Shown piece by piece: positions 1-11,300 of a DNA stretch of 64,000 nt. The notes beneath the pieces were generated by a model. It saw only the letters and a list, made by a program, of their open reading frames with translations. It did no database searches and had not been told where the DNA came from. The stretch covers positions 1,062,580-1,126,579 of the forward strand of contig CAJHNH020008455.1 of NCBI GenBank assembly GCA_905116865.2, read 5' to 3'. The position numbers were made by a program, and so were the translations under genes. The stretch's first letter is position 1; each line of letters begins with the position of its first letter. The stretch is from Candidula unifasciata. Lineage: Eukaryota; Mollusca; Gastropoda; Stylommatophora; Geomitridae.

Positions 1-174
1 TGTAAGGGGTTAATGTTGATTAATGTTGATTGAATTTTTGCCTTTGTTCACCCTTAAAATGGTTGCAGGCACATTATATTGTGGCTGTCACCTAAGTTGT
101 GATAGTTGAATTGTTCAGCCTAACACGTCTAATTTGAACATATAGTTAAAAAGACGCCTTTTACCTAATGCTGA

Positions 175-330
175 ATGCATCTGTGGCTCAGATGGTGCAA
201 ACATGCTTTGTAATTTCGAGGTGCCCGGTTTGATTTCAGCTGCAGGGGATTGTGCGGCAGACAGCTTTGCGTTGATTTTGATGAGGGTATTGAGATCCAG
301 CCTTTTAGAAAGTACTGGCAAACATCATCA
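175..330 (+). mobile_element. tRNA-derived SINE, decayed copy
   Basis: It has the same order of motifs as the better copies at 58879 and 59083: CTGTGGCTCAG near the start, AACATGCTTTGTAA, a degenerate B box (GGTTTGATTTC) near 230, AGCTGCAGG, then GGCAGACAGC and a tail with AGAAAGTACTGGCAAAC. The family has a tRNA-like A and B box, so it was probably transcribed by RNA polymerase III. This copy abuts the LINE tail at 328. Confidence 0.6.
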
Positions 331-1900
331 TGTAGCAGGTCCTTTGCAGAATGTCGCTCTCATCACAGTCTGCCTGAAAGAAACTCCGTCTCTCGCCAGT
401 TCTCCCGCCTCATGCACTTTCACACTCAAGGAGTCACTTATATCCTGTGCCCATCTTCGTGTTGGTCGACCCTTGCCCCTCCTTCCTGGTACCATGCCTT
501 TTGCTGTGATTTTTTCCAGTCCGTCGTGGCGCTTTATGTGACCAAAATATTTCAGCTTCATATAGCAGGTTTCATTTTAAGGTTAGTTCTATGCCTTGAC
601 TGAAAACATGAAGGCAGGCCATGCAGTCTGCAAATTGTTGTTTTATTGATTGCAGTTCTCCCTTTTCTCTCCTGGTTTCTCTCAAAGTTGCTTGTACCGT
701 TCATACTTGTGTGGAGCGACTCAGTAATACTCAGTAGGGTAGGTGGACACCCAATCTTTTCCACTGTTTAACAGACCCTTTTGACTAACCAAATCAAATG
801 CCTATAAAAGCAACATACCTGATCTCCTAGTATCTGGAGTCTCTCGCAAGTACTTCTCCGACAGTACACAGCAGTGATATTCCTCTGTAGCTATGCAGTC
901 ACTCCAAGCACCCTTGTTCTTGTACATAGTTATGATGCTTGTTTTGCAGAACCTGCCCCTCTGGCCACAATGTCATTAGCGGATGAATATGTGGGGTTAG
1001 AATGTCTTTCCCACTCCTAATGATCTCACTAGGAATTCCATCTCTGCCTGAGACATTCCCCTTGGCCAGTTCATCAGTATCAGTTCTAACTTTTACAGTT
1101 GTTGGAAATGGGTCGAGATAGTCAAGAGTTGGTAGCATTTTCATAGCGTTAAGAGCACCATCTGTTAGTTTAGTATCAACTGAGTAAAGCTCCAGATAAT
1201 GTTCCATCCATTTATCATGATGCTTCTTGCTTGTCATTAATAATATCCCCATTCAAACTCTTTACTGGTGCACTTTTTTAATAGTTGGACAGATGGCCTT
1301 CTTTATTCCCTCATACATGCCTCACGTTGACGTCTGTGGCTTACGCGTTGCGAATGCGCTTCATAATGCCGAGGTGCCAGGTTCGATCCCAGCTGCGGGC
1401 CCTGCGTTGGTTTCAACAGTGGTATAGAGAAACCGACCGCCCAGAAAGCAATGGCAAACTACTAGGGGTAAATTTACCTAGAAAAACCACAACAGCAAAC
1501 AAATGCTGCGGTTGGTTCTGTAACGTCCAGGTAAGGATATGCAGCTGAGTTCACCTGCCTCTAACATTACCACTACTGCTAGCATTTTGAATGCTTTTTC
1601 ATAAGTGGATCCAGTTGTCATTGGCACACTGTCTAGCTACCTTTTGCAAATGATTTCTAGCTTCTCACAATTCATTGAGGGTGGTTCCTTGTTATTCTTT
1701 CCTTATTTCTGAGGAGTATTAACTTTTTGTTGTCAATTAAAGGTTATAGTGTCTGGCTATTTGCTTCAAACCAGTCCTTACTTCTGTGTTTTCTGATTCC
1801 ATAGACTGATGCAACTGTTCTTTTTTCAAAGCCCATCTCTTTAATAGCATCCTATTTTAGGCTTGCATCTTCGAGTTGTTGTTGAAACTCAAAACATTTT
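328..1900 (-). mobile_element. Non-LTR retrotransposon relic, reverse transcriptase region
   Basis: Reading right to left: about 1900-1600 gives the pre-RT segment (RKHRSKDWFEAN); 1252-899 gives KWMEHYLELYS and GRDGIPSEI, typical of the start of a LINE reverse transcriptase; 764-558 gives EKIGCPPTLLSI, the next RT block; 561-328 gives LKYFGHIKRHDGLEK and GKGRPTRRWAQDI, the family C-terminus. Frameshifts, stops and missing blocks show it is dead. A SINE (1327-1560) interrupts it. It is about half the length of an intact element. Confidence 0.85.
1327..1560 (+). mobile_element. tRNA-derived SINE nested in the LINE relic
   Basis: Contains TGTGGCTTACGCGTTGCGA (A-box region), an intact B box GGTTCGATCCC at about 1380-1390, the family segment CAGCTGCGGG, AGAAAGCAATGGCAAACTA, and a downstream part with TGCTGCGGTTGGTTCTG. 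The LINE protein fragments on either side belong to neighbouring parts of the same reading, so the SINE landed in the LINE after it had inserted. Confidence 0.75.
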
Positions 1901-2336
1901 TCAGCGTCTTTAGTTTTGGAAGTATTAAAAAAAAATGCTGTTGTTGGTTCTGCAGCATCCTTTGAAGGATACGCATCTAACTTAAAAAAAAAATATAATC
2001 ATTGTTTCTTTTTTTCCCCTTGATATTCAATAAGAGTCCCTTTTTTTACACTCTCTGGTTACGTCTTGTGTTAATTTTATACTGTTTCTCTGCAGTGTCT
2101 CCTTTACTCCCTCCACCCATCACTTTCTTGGTGTGCCTCTTTTGACTTGTAGCCTGCTGTTCTCACATTGTATGCTTTAGCTGCTGGCTAATTTTGTTCC
2201 ATTATAACCAGATGAACATACCATGTCCACTTGATTCTTTGGTGTTGTTTGATGTCTCTAAGTGTGAAAGTGGGTTCCTCACGTGGTTCAAATTTTATTT
2301 GATGAGACTCACCGAGTTCTTTTTTAATCTTTTCAG

Positions 2337-2388
2337 AGGTGGATATGCCAGCGCTGTGCATTACAGGCGAGAAACTCCAGAGCCAGAG
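2337..2388 (+). CDS. ATXN2: ATXN2 N-terminal linker exon
   Basis: Exon of 52 bases between TTTTCAG (2331-2336) and AG/GTAATT (2389). It supplies the last base of a split codon, then reads [17 protein letters not shown] and ends in phase 0, matching the next exon. The sequence is not a recognisable domain; assignment rests on splice sites, phase and position just ahead of the Lsm exons. Confidence 0.6.
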
Positions 2389-5300
2389 GTAATTTTGCTA
2401 AATACTCATCACTTTCTGATAGCACTAAACTATCATCACTTTCTGATAGCACTAAACTATCATCACTTTCTGGATACACTAAACTATCATCACTTTCTGG
2501 ATACACTAAACTATCATCACTTTCTGGATACACTAAACTATCATCACTTTCTGGATACACTAAACTATCATCACTTTCTGGATACACTAAACTATCATCA
2601 CTTTCTGGATACACTAAACTATCATCACTTTCTGGATACACTAAACTATCATCACTTTCTGGATACACTAAACTATCATCACTTTCTGGATACACTAAAC
2701 TATCATCACTTTCTGGATACACTAAACTATCATCACTTTCTGGATACACTAAACTATTATTACTTTCTGGATACACTAAACTATCATCACTTTCTGGATA
2801 CACTAAACTATCATTACTTTCTGGATACACTAAACTATCATTACTCTCTGAATGCACTAAAGCTCTCACTGTCAACTTTTTCTGAATACACTTCAAATCA
2901 TTTTTTTTCCTGAATGCACTGTCATAACTTTCTGAATGCAATGAACTGTGGTAACTTTCTGACTACACTAAACATTCATGACTTTCTTCATACACTTAAC
3001 TGTCATAACTTTCTAAATACAGTAAACTGTCATAACTTTTTGAATCCAGTAAACTGTCATAACTTTCTCACTACACCAAACATTCATCACTTTCTTTATA
3101 CACTTAACTGTCATAACTTTCTGAATGCAGTAAACTGTCATAACTTTCTGAATGTGACAGAGGCCTAATATATAGTACAGCACAGGCCCACTCCTCATTT
3201 TTTAGAGACATATATTTTAAGATAGCTAGCTGAGTCGAGTTCCCTGTGTGGGTTCTGGGGGGGCCCATTGTAAAGGGGGGGGGGGGGGGGGGGGGAGAAT
3301 AGAATAGACCCACTACTCCCAACAAGTAAATTGTAAGAGTCAACTAATTAGGGATGTTTTCTTTGAAGTTGGAATCCTTCTGCCTGAGGTGAGGAACCAG
3401 CAGTCTGCCTACACAAAAGCGTTTTCTGTTAATCATAAATCAATATTTTAATTGAACACTTTGGTGATGCCACTAAAATATGTTTTAACACTTTTTATAA
3501 GCCAATCCTTGTGAAAATTTCTAAAAAAAATATATAAAAGTGAACGCAACATTTAAAAAAAAATCTGGCTAATTTAGAAGATATTTATGAACCGACTTAT
3601 CATGAAATGCACTGCATGCTGCTAAAAATAAATGTATTTATCGTCTGCTCGCCAAAACCATGTTAGGTCACAGCTTGGCGTCTCTGCAGTCACTGTTCAT
3701 AATTGTCTCCGTATGATTTTCACACAGATTGTATGGGGAAAAAATAGTTACTCAGTGAGGGTCAATGCGTCCTTGTTTTCAGGGTTGCAGTGTGTATTGC
3801 GTTCATGAAAAAAATTGGCGTCTGGTCACTTTGCTTTGGATCCATTTGTCTGGATACGTAAGGTCGCTAACCGAACAACACAAGAAAAGACAGAGTTACG
3901 AGTAGCAACATGAGAGTGAATTTTAGAATAAGACTGAATTATATTGACATAGCTAGTGAAAATGTTACTGAAATGAAATTTTTTAAATTGCAGAACATCT
4001 TAGAGCAAAGCGAGTGAAAGACCAAGAACATGAATAGGATAAATGTTATAGCTAAAACGTGCAAAAAGATGAACAAATCCATTCAAAACCACCTGAGAAG
4101 CGCAAGACAAATTACAGAAAACAATGGCAGTGCGCTGAGAAAACAGAAGAAAGACAATGTCGACGATGCATTCTTCATGCTTTGAACATTTTCACTTTTG
4201 ACAATTAGGATTAAAATTGAATTTGCAAAATATATTATTTATTTTTTTCAGCCACCACAGCCTTCTCAGACTTCACAGTCTTCAAGTTCTCCAGTACGTG
4301 GGATCTACAGCGATCCACGTACAGTCATGATTTTATGCAGCTTCGTGGTATGATAAATGGTTTCATATTATACTGCCTGTTACAGTAGTGATACATACTT
4401 GTGTTCACATTGTTTATTCACTATTTTGTAATGTTTGGGAACAGAAATGATCTTTCGTAACCCTTCTACCCGTGAACACTAAAAAAAAATGGGTCACTGG
4501 TTGCCTTATCCTGTAAGTTTTTTTTCCATCCTCACCACCTGTAAACTCTTGCGAAAGTTCTGGTTGTTCATCCACTTCTGGACTTTCGTCTTGTTACAGA
4601 ACTTTTGTTTTGCATGCTCTTCCATTTTACAGATCTGACTTATTTGTATGTAGACTTTTGGTTCCTTGCCTCTCAGGCTCTGACTGAAGGAAACACTCCT
4701 TATTAGTAACCATTAACGTCATGCTTGTTGGAGGGGGTGGGTGAGAGGCAGTGTTTGTGAGGATCGGAGCAAGTCACAAAAGACTGAGGTCAGAAGCACA
4801 ACAAGCCGTATCAAGATTAATTAGTTTTTAGCCTTTATCAAATGTATATGCTTTGAGATTGTGATTTGTTTTACTGAGGGAGAATACTTGTGTTAAAGAA
4901 TCCAAAATGTCATTTGTGAAAAGCAGACGTATGTTGTAAAATCATTTAATGTATCGTTATTGCTTTTTTTAGGGCACACAAACAACAGTGAAAACAAGAA
5001 ATGGGGACAGATATAAAGGCCACACAGTTTCTTTCTCAGAGAAGGTAATGTCACCAGCTAACTTAACTCTTTTTTTTGGTCCCAGTTGATTTTACGGCAG
5101 ATGGATGGAGGTAACCACAGCCGCATTAAATTAAGCTTGCAGACATTACTTTTCACAGTGATAGTGAATACCATCGCCATCTTGTAGCCGGTTTTTTTGC
5201 AGAACCTTGCTCTCATCACGGTTTGCCTGAGAGAAACTCGGTCTCTCGTTAGCTCTTCCTCCTCAGGCAGAGGACTCTCATTTTCAAGGAGTCACTTGTA

Positions 5301-8300
5301 TCCTGCACCCATCTTTGTATTAGTCGGCTGTTTAAAAACATACAGTTAAGTGTGATTTATTTAGTGGGCGTTGCAAAACATACTACTGAATTCTCTGTGT
5401 GGGTTCTGGGGTACCCATTTTGGGGAAAACGCCTACGCCCACTGCCTCCCTAATAAGCGTGTCATAAGAGTCGACTAATTGGGAGTTATCTTCGAAGTTG
5501 GAGTGCATCTGCCTGAGAGGCAAGGAACCAACAGTCTGCATACTAATAAGTCAGATTTGTAAAACAGATGTAAATGCAACCCTCAGGTTCTGGAACAAGT
5601 TAAGTAAAATCCGGAGGTGGTTGAACAACCAGAACTTTCCACGGGAGTTTACATCTGGTGTACATGAAGAACAGTATTTGTTGCCTGTTTGGTTTTACTA
5701 GGCTGTTTTACATTCACTAGTTAAGCCATTGCGTCCTGAACAGTTGGCAGTCCATACCATTGTTAGAATCAATGCAAAGCTGAACGTTTGCAGATTGCCA
5801 GCAGCTGAAATTGAACTGGCTTTTTCGGAATTATGAAGTGCAGGCACAGTGCCCAAGCAACAGGTGACAATGTATACTATGCTGTATGTTAATCCTGAGT
5901 TGCTCAGAGCCCATAAAACAGAAAGTTGTATTAAGACTCAACATTACTGGTCTCGAAACTTTTCCATGAGCACTCCATCTTCAGCAACAGGAGTTCCTAT
6001 TCTGATGGCACCAGTAACAGATTGTCTATCCGTCTTCCTTTTGAGTTTTAAGCATCGGCCAGATCCCCTGGTCGCTGCTAGCACCATTGTCCTCAAACCA
6101 TCATGATCTGTTTGTGCTTCTGCACTATTCTCTTGCTCCCAAAACAACTCTAATGTATCTAGATTGTCATGAGTCAGTTTACCACTAAATGGTGCAGATT
6201 CAGCCAGTCTGTCTGCGTGTTCAATTAACAAAATACCAGCACCACCTGAAGAAAACCGTTACAGGACAGGTATGATGACAAATACTGAACAAGTTTGAGC
6301 ATAATGTTAATGCTATCTGATGCGTGTATTTTGTCTATTACAGGGAGACATTGCCATGATAGATGTCAAAGCAGATGATGAACACACAAAGAATCCCAAG
6401 CAGTCTGGCCTAATTATTACCAAGGAAGATTTTGTTGTCTGCAAAACAAATGGAGTTGATTTTAAAGGTCTTTTCACATGTAAGTACTTACTTAGTTGAT
6501 CCTCTTCTACCTTGGGGTATAGAGGTTATCCAGAGAGATCACCGGTTCTCTTTTTGGCTTTGTTCCATTTCAGTCCTTTGTCAGTCAGGGAGTGTTGAAT
6601 GTTGTCTTCTTAGTGAACCTTGCGTCGCCCTGGTGGTCTGGTTCGTGGCCTCCGATGGTGATTGATTCTCCTTCATTCTGCATACATGTCCAAATCATTT
6701 TAACTGACTGATCCACTTGAGTTTGTAAGGCCTGGGTTTCAAAACCCTAATGTATTTTTTGGTTGCACACCTTGTCCCTGTGTGTCACTTAGACCACCTT
6801 TCTCATATATCTAATTTATGAGGCCTGAAGCTTTATTCTATGAGCTGTGGTCATTGCCGATGACACACCCATAGTTCAGGATTGGCACATCAGTAGAGCG
6901 GCGAACAGACATTTTGTCCTTTTTGCTGAGAAACCCATGGTTTATGGCCTGGAAAAATCTCAAAGCTGCTGCCAGTGAGGCTCTGTCTTAATAGCATCAT
7001 TCCAGTCTGTTACAACTCAAAAGTGTTTGAACCACATGTAAGTAACCTGTAGAATTAAATGAGATGAATTCAAGAATGGTGCAGAAAAAAGACATATGTT
7101 TGCACAACCATGGGTATCAGAAGTTATAAGTAACATATGACCTGGGGAAAAGCAATCTGGTCAACCAATGCCTGTGTAAGTCTTCTTCTTTGCGTTCACC
7201 AGCTGTAATCTCTGGCGGAAAGGTCTGGTTGTTCATTCACTTCTGGACTGTAGTCCTGTTCCTTTGAAGAAGTGAGCAGGCAATCACCAAACAAACCCTA
7301 AAACCAACATTGATGAGAAAGGCTAAAGGTGCTGGACTGGATTACTTCCAAGGTATTGAACGGACGGCCCTTAGAGAGATAGGATTCTGGGAGAAGCACT
7401 GTTAAGGACGCAAGAATTAAGAGTACAGATCTGCACAGTCAGACGCAAAGCACACCGGACATACAGGAGGTCGTCATCCAGCATAGGGCTGGCATTATTA
7501 ACCGCAGGAGCTGACGTACATGTTGAATGGAAATTTGAGCACCCATAGACGAATCTGGATTGCTGTAAAGATAACCCAACTCATAACTGAAAGGATTGTA
7601 TAGGATAGAAGGAAATGAACTGCAAGTCCTCTGTGACATTTAATGCACAATGATGATGAACTTGTAGAAGTGTTAGGATATCTGAAATGCTGAGTTTGAC
7701 AAGGCAGATGTGGTCAGTGCCCTTTGGAAACAAGTAACGGGATCAGTAGAGAAAGAAGATTATTATGGCCTGAGAAGAATGAGGTACCTGGATGTAACTC
7801 AGAGGAAAGGCAAGAGGGACATACAACCAGATTGTGACTGGTACCATTAGTATTAGAACTCTGCCCTGGCTGCTGAAGATGAGGGCGGAGTACACATGGT
7901 AATGCCCCGAGCGCTGTGATGACAATTCTTGACTCAGCTCAACTGAGTTTGACAATTTCCTAGAAGGTAAAGATTGTTCCACAGCAGGCACTGGCCTTGG
8001 GGTGTGAAGGGTAAGCCTTTATAGTTTCTAGACCAGTATTCCTAAACTTTTTTTTGCACCCACGGCCCACCAAATCAGAGGAACTTTTTTCGTGGCCAGA
8101 CAGTAATTTAGTTAAATTGGCTGTCACAAAATTCATTTCTCAGCTAATGCAGCATCCGCTGCTTAGAGGTTAGATAATCTGTATTGTGGTTGAGCTGGGA
8201 TTCATAGCTGTTTTATTGTAATCCTTGAAGTGCAAAAGAAACGCTTCTTACCCGCCCCAGACCAGGCTGTATGAGACGGGTTGGCCAGTTTCCTTCCTTA

Positions 8301-11300
8301 CCACCTTTGCTCCCCAGATATTTCCCCAAACAAATTATCTAGCACTCATTTTAATGAGAGGAGGCGGAATCTACAGCTGTACTTATCAGACACAATTTTG
8401 GATATTGACTTTCCCCCTTAAATAGTAATAAAATTCAGTGTGTTTGGCAGAAAGGCACAGATATCGCAGCCTAGCTGTAAAAACAAACAAAAACCACAAT
8501 GTACCAGCCACTCTTTAAAGCTGAGACAGAAGGAGGAGACACTTAGAATATAGAGGCTGGTATGTAAATGCTGTGACCAGCTGGAGACATGCTTCGGCCC
8601 AGAACCCAGTTGTAGAGTGTTAGGAATCCCATGTATAAGTGCTGCTGTTTTATTTTGTCAGCAGCCTCAGATTTCACAGACTCAGGAATAGCAAGTAGGA
8701 TGAATGGCAGCACCGAGACTTCCATGAAAGAATTACAGCCTTGGCAGGATGACGATGCCCCGGACACGAATTCTTCCTTTTTAGGCGAAGTAATATTGTG
8801 TTGTTTTCTGTTCTGATTGGTTGTTGGTATTGCCGTTTTAGGAGCGGCTGGCTGAATAAGGCGGCACAAAAATAAAACCCTCACAGCACTTGCCATGCAG
8901 TCCTAAATCTTCAGACTCAGAGACCCTCCTACCTACATAGCAAAAGGGATAAACAGCAGTTTTGGCAGTTTATTTGAAAAATTATAATAAAAATATGTAT
9001 TAAATATTTTAAACTGAAGAATAGACAGTATGAGTGCAACGGCCGGGTGCTTGCCTCTTGGCTCAAAAGTGCTGGGTTTCAATCCACACCAGGGTGGATT
9101 TAAAAATAAAAAATTATTGACCATTTTCTTTCTGGTGGTACCCAATGGTATGCAGTACCTGAACCTGTTTAAGGCATAGTTTTTTTTTTTCAGCACTACT
9201 GTATTAGATACTTTGTGATGAATACTGAAACCTTTTTTTTAGACACTCTGACGTGAGTAACAGCGCTCTTTTCTTTAAAAACAACAACTCTGCACGGGAC
9301 ATAATTAGGTAACTCTGGGAAAGAAAGAAAATGACTACAGCACCCACCAATCTTTATTCTTTTTACCTCTGAGTTTCCCTAAGATTTTCCTTTTCAAATT
9401 ATTGCTAACACATAAGGCATTTACATGTGATCTCCATTGCTGTTTTTCAGCTTGTGGTATCCCGTGTAATTTTACGTTTCCCTTTTTCCTGTTCTCCAGG
9501 TTTCTTCAGGTTGTCTACACTTCCTTTTCCCATCTGCAATTCATCAGAGAAGACTCCTTGCCTCAAGAGGCATTCTGCAAACATGACCAAGCCCTCTAAT
9601 CTTCTACCTCTGATAATGTTTTCTTCCTCATTTAGTTGTGATTTTGTTTAGCCAAATTATTTGTGGAATTTTCCTTTGAAATTTATTTTGAAAATAAATA
9701 TTTTACTTAATTGCATATTTGTGTGTATTGTTTCTTGCATATTTTTGTGTATAGTTTCTTCCCAGAGTGATGTAAATACAATGATCACATGTTTATTTCA
9801 GTGCCCATCTTCCTTGCCTTACTTTGTCAGGTGCTTTGTATTGTTTATCCCCAGTGTGACGGGTGGGACTCAACTTCCATGTTCCAAGCAAACAGAGACA
9901 AATTCAATGTGAAGTCAACATATAATGAGGACTTACTTGACTACACGTAAGTCGTCTCCGTGTTATTGTTTTGTTGCGATAAAAATAGGTTTTATGTTTT
10001 TAAATCTTTCCCAGCTGCAAAAGTTAAAGGCAGCGAGTAGGATAAAGTGGGAAGCTAGATCAAGACGGAAGATTCTTTAAAGCCTTTTGTCATGGAATGG
10101 AAAGACTCTCGGCATCTTTCCAGAAGTTAATGTTTCATAGTACTGAAAGGATGCCTAGGAATCACATCCCATGGTAATACCAGTTGAGGCCTGAGGTGAA
10201 GTTGCTCCTCTCCACAGCACAAAGTCTAGGCAGTATTTTAGAGACCATGAGTTGTTGGTGCGGCTTGATTCCTCATCTGGCCTGCTTTAATTCCAAAGGT
10301 TAGGTAACACTATGTATAAAAGACAGGACAACCTTTAGGGTTCTGGGGCCCCACTGCATACAGATAAGTCTGTAAAATGTGCAGACAACACTTAGGTTCT
10401 AGAACAAGACTAATGTCCTGAGATGGACAAAGAACCATAACTTTCTGCCAGAGTTTGCAGCTGGTAAACGTGATGAAAGATGGGATGCTACAAAAGCTCT
10501 CTGTCCGCCTATCAGTTCTTCTCTCCTAGACCAGCTGCCAGCCAAGGCTAAAGGCCGGGTCTACCTTGCCATAACAAGTTCTTATTTGAAATTCCTTATG
10601 TAAGGCTGATGCACAGAAATGAATCTTTTTTTCTTCTTTTTATGTGTTCGACATCAGTCATGCTAAACATTGAGTCCGGTCTGGGTCACAACTAGGATTG
10701 TGTGTTTAAGGTCACTTCTCTTGCTCCCCTAGGCCAGATAAACAGTCTTTGCTGGGAGAAGTTAGGGTAGTACTGCAGTATGTGCTCAGGGGTCTGTCTT
10801 TCTGCTCCACAATCACAGGCAGCAGATTCTTTTATGCCTATCCTGTGCAGGTGTGCTCGAAGACCATAGTGTCCTGTCCGAAGCCTAAAAATTGATGTTT
10901 GTTCTTTCCTATTGAGTTTACAGAAATGAATTATATCAGCACCCAAATTGATACGTACTGTTTAGAGATCATTAGATTTTGAGATACGTGAGCACCCACA
11001 CCAGTCTGTAAGACTGAATTGTCGAAGGAAGAATCTACATCATAGCTTACTGGACGACACATATGCTCTATCTCCTGCAGCAGATGTCGTAAGCTGTAGA
11101 TGCAAACTGTTCCTGCAGCACACTGATTATCCACACGTCATTCTCTTACTCTCCTTTGCCCCTTTTTGCCAGATACATTCATACATTGTGACACATTTTA
11201 TTTCAACTAACCTAACGTTTTCTGTGAGTATCTGTTCATCAATGGTTTCAGAATGTCTCCTTTGTCCAGTACGGGTGTTACCTCAGCTGTGACTTTTGTA

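Larger units (their letters stand above)
1..2336. other. 5' flank or ATXN2 intron, repeat-filled
   Basis: No coding exon recognised. Because the exon at 2337 starts inside a codon after a 3' splice site, this stretch is best read as ATXN2 intron. It holds a LINE relic (about 328-1900, minus strand), two tRNA-derived SINE copies (175-330 and 1327-1560) and, at 1935-1985, a fragment resembling the SINE 3' part. Nothing is seen in 1-174 or 1990-2330. Confidence 0.7.

Noticed and set aside
2194..2941. 239-codon and 202-codon frames with repeated HHFLDTLNY and SDDSLVYPE
   Set aside because: Same reason: 27-bp minisatellite. Only 2337-2388 of the plus frame is a plausible exon.
2397..3160. CRISPR-like regular repeats
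   Set aside because: Head-to-tail repeats with no distinct spacers, in an intron of an animal gene; a minisatellite. The same holds for all other arrays here.
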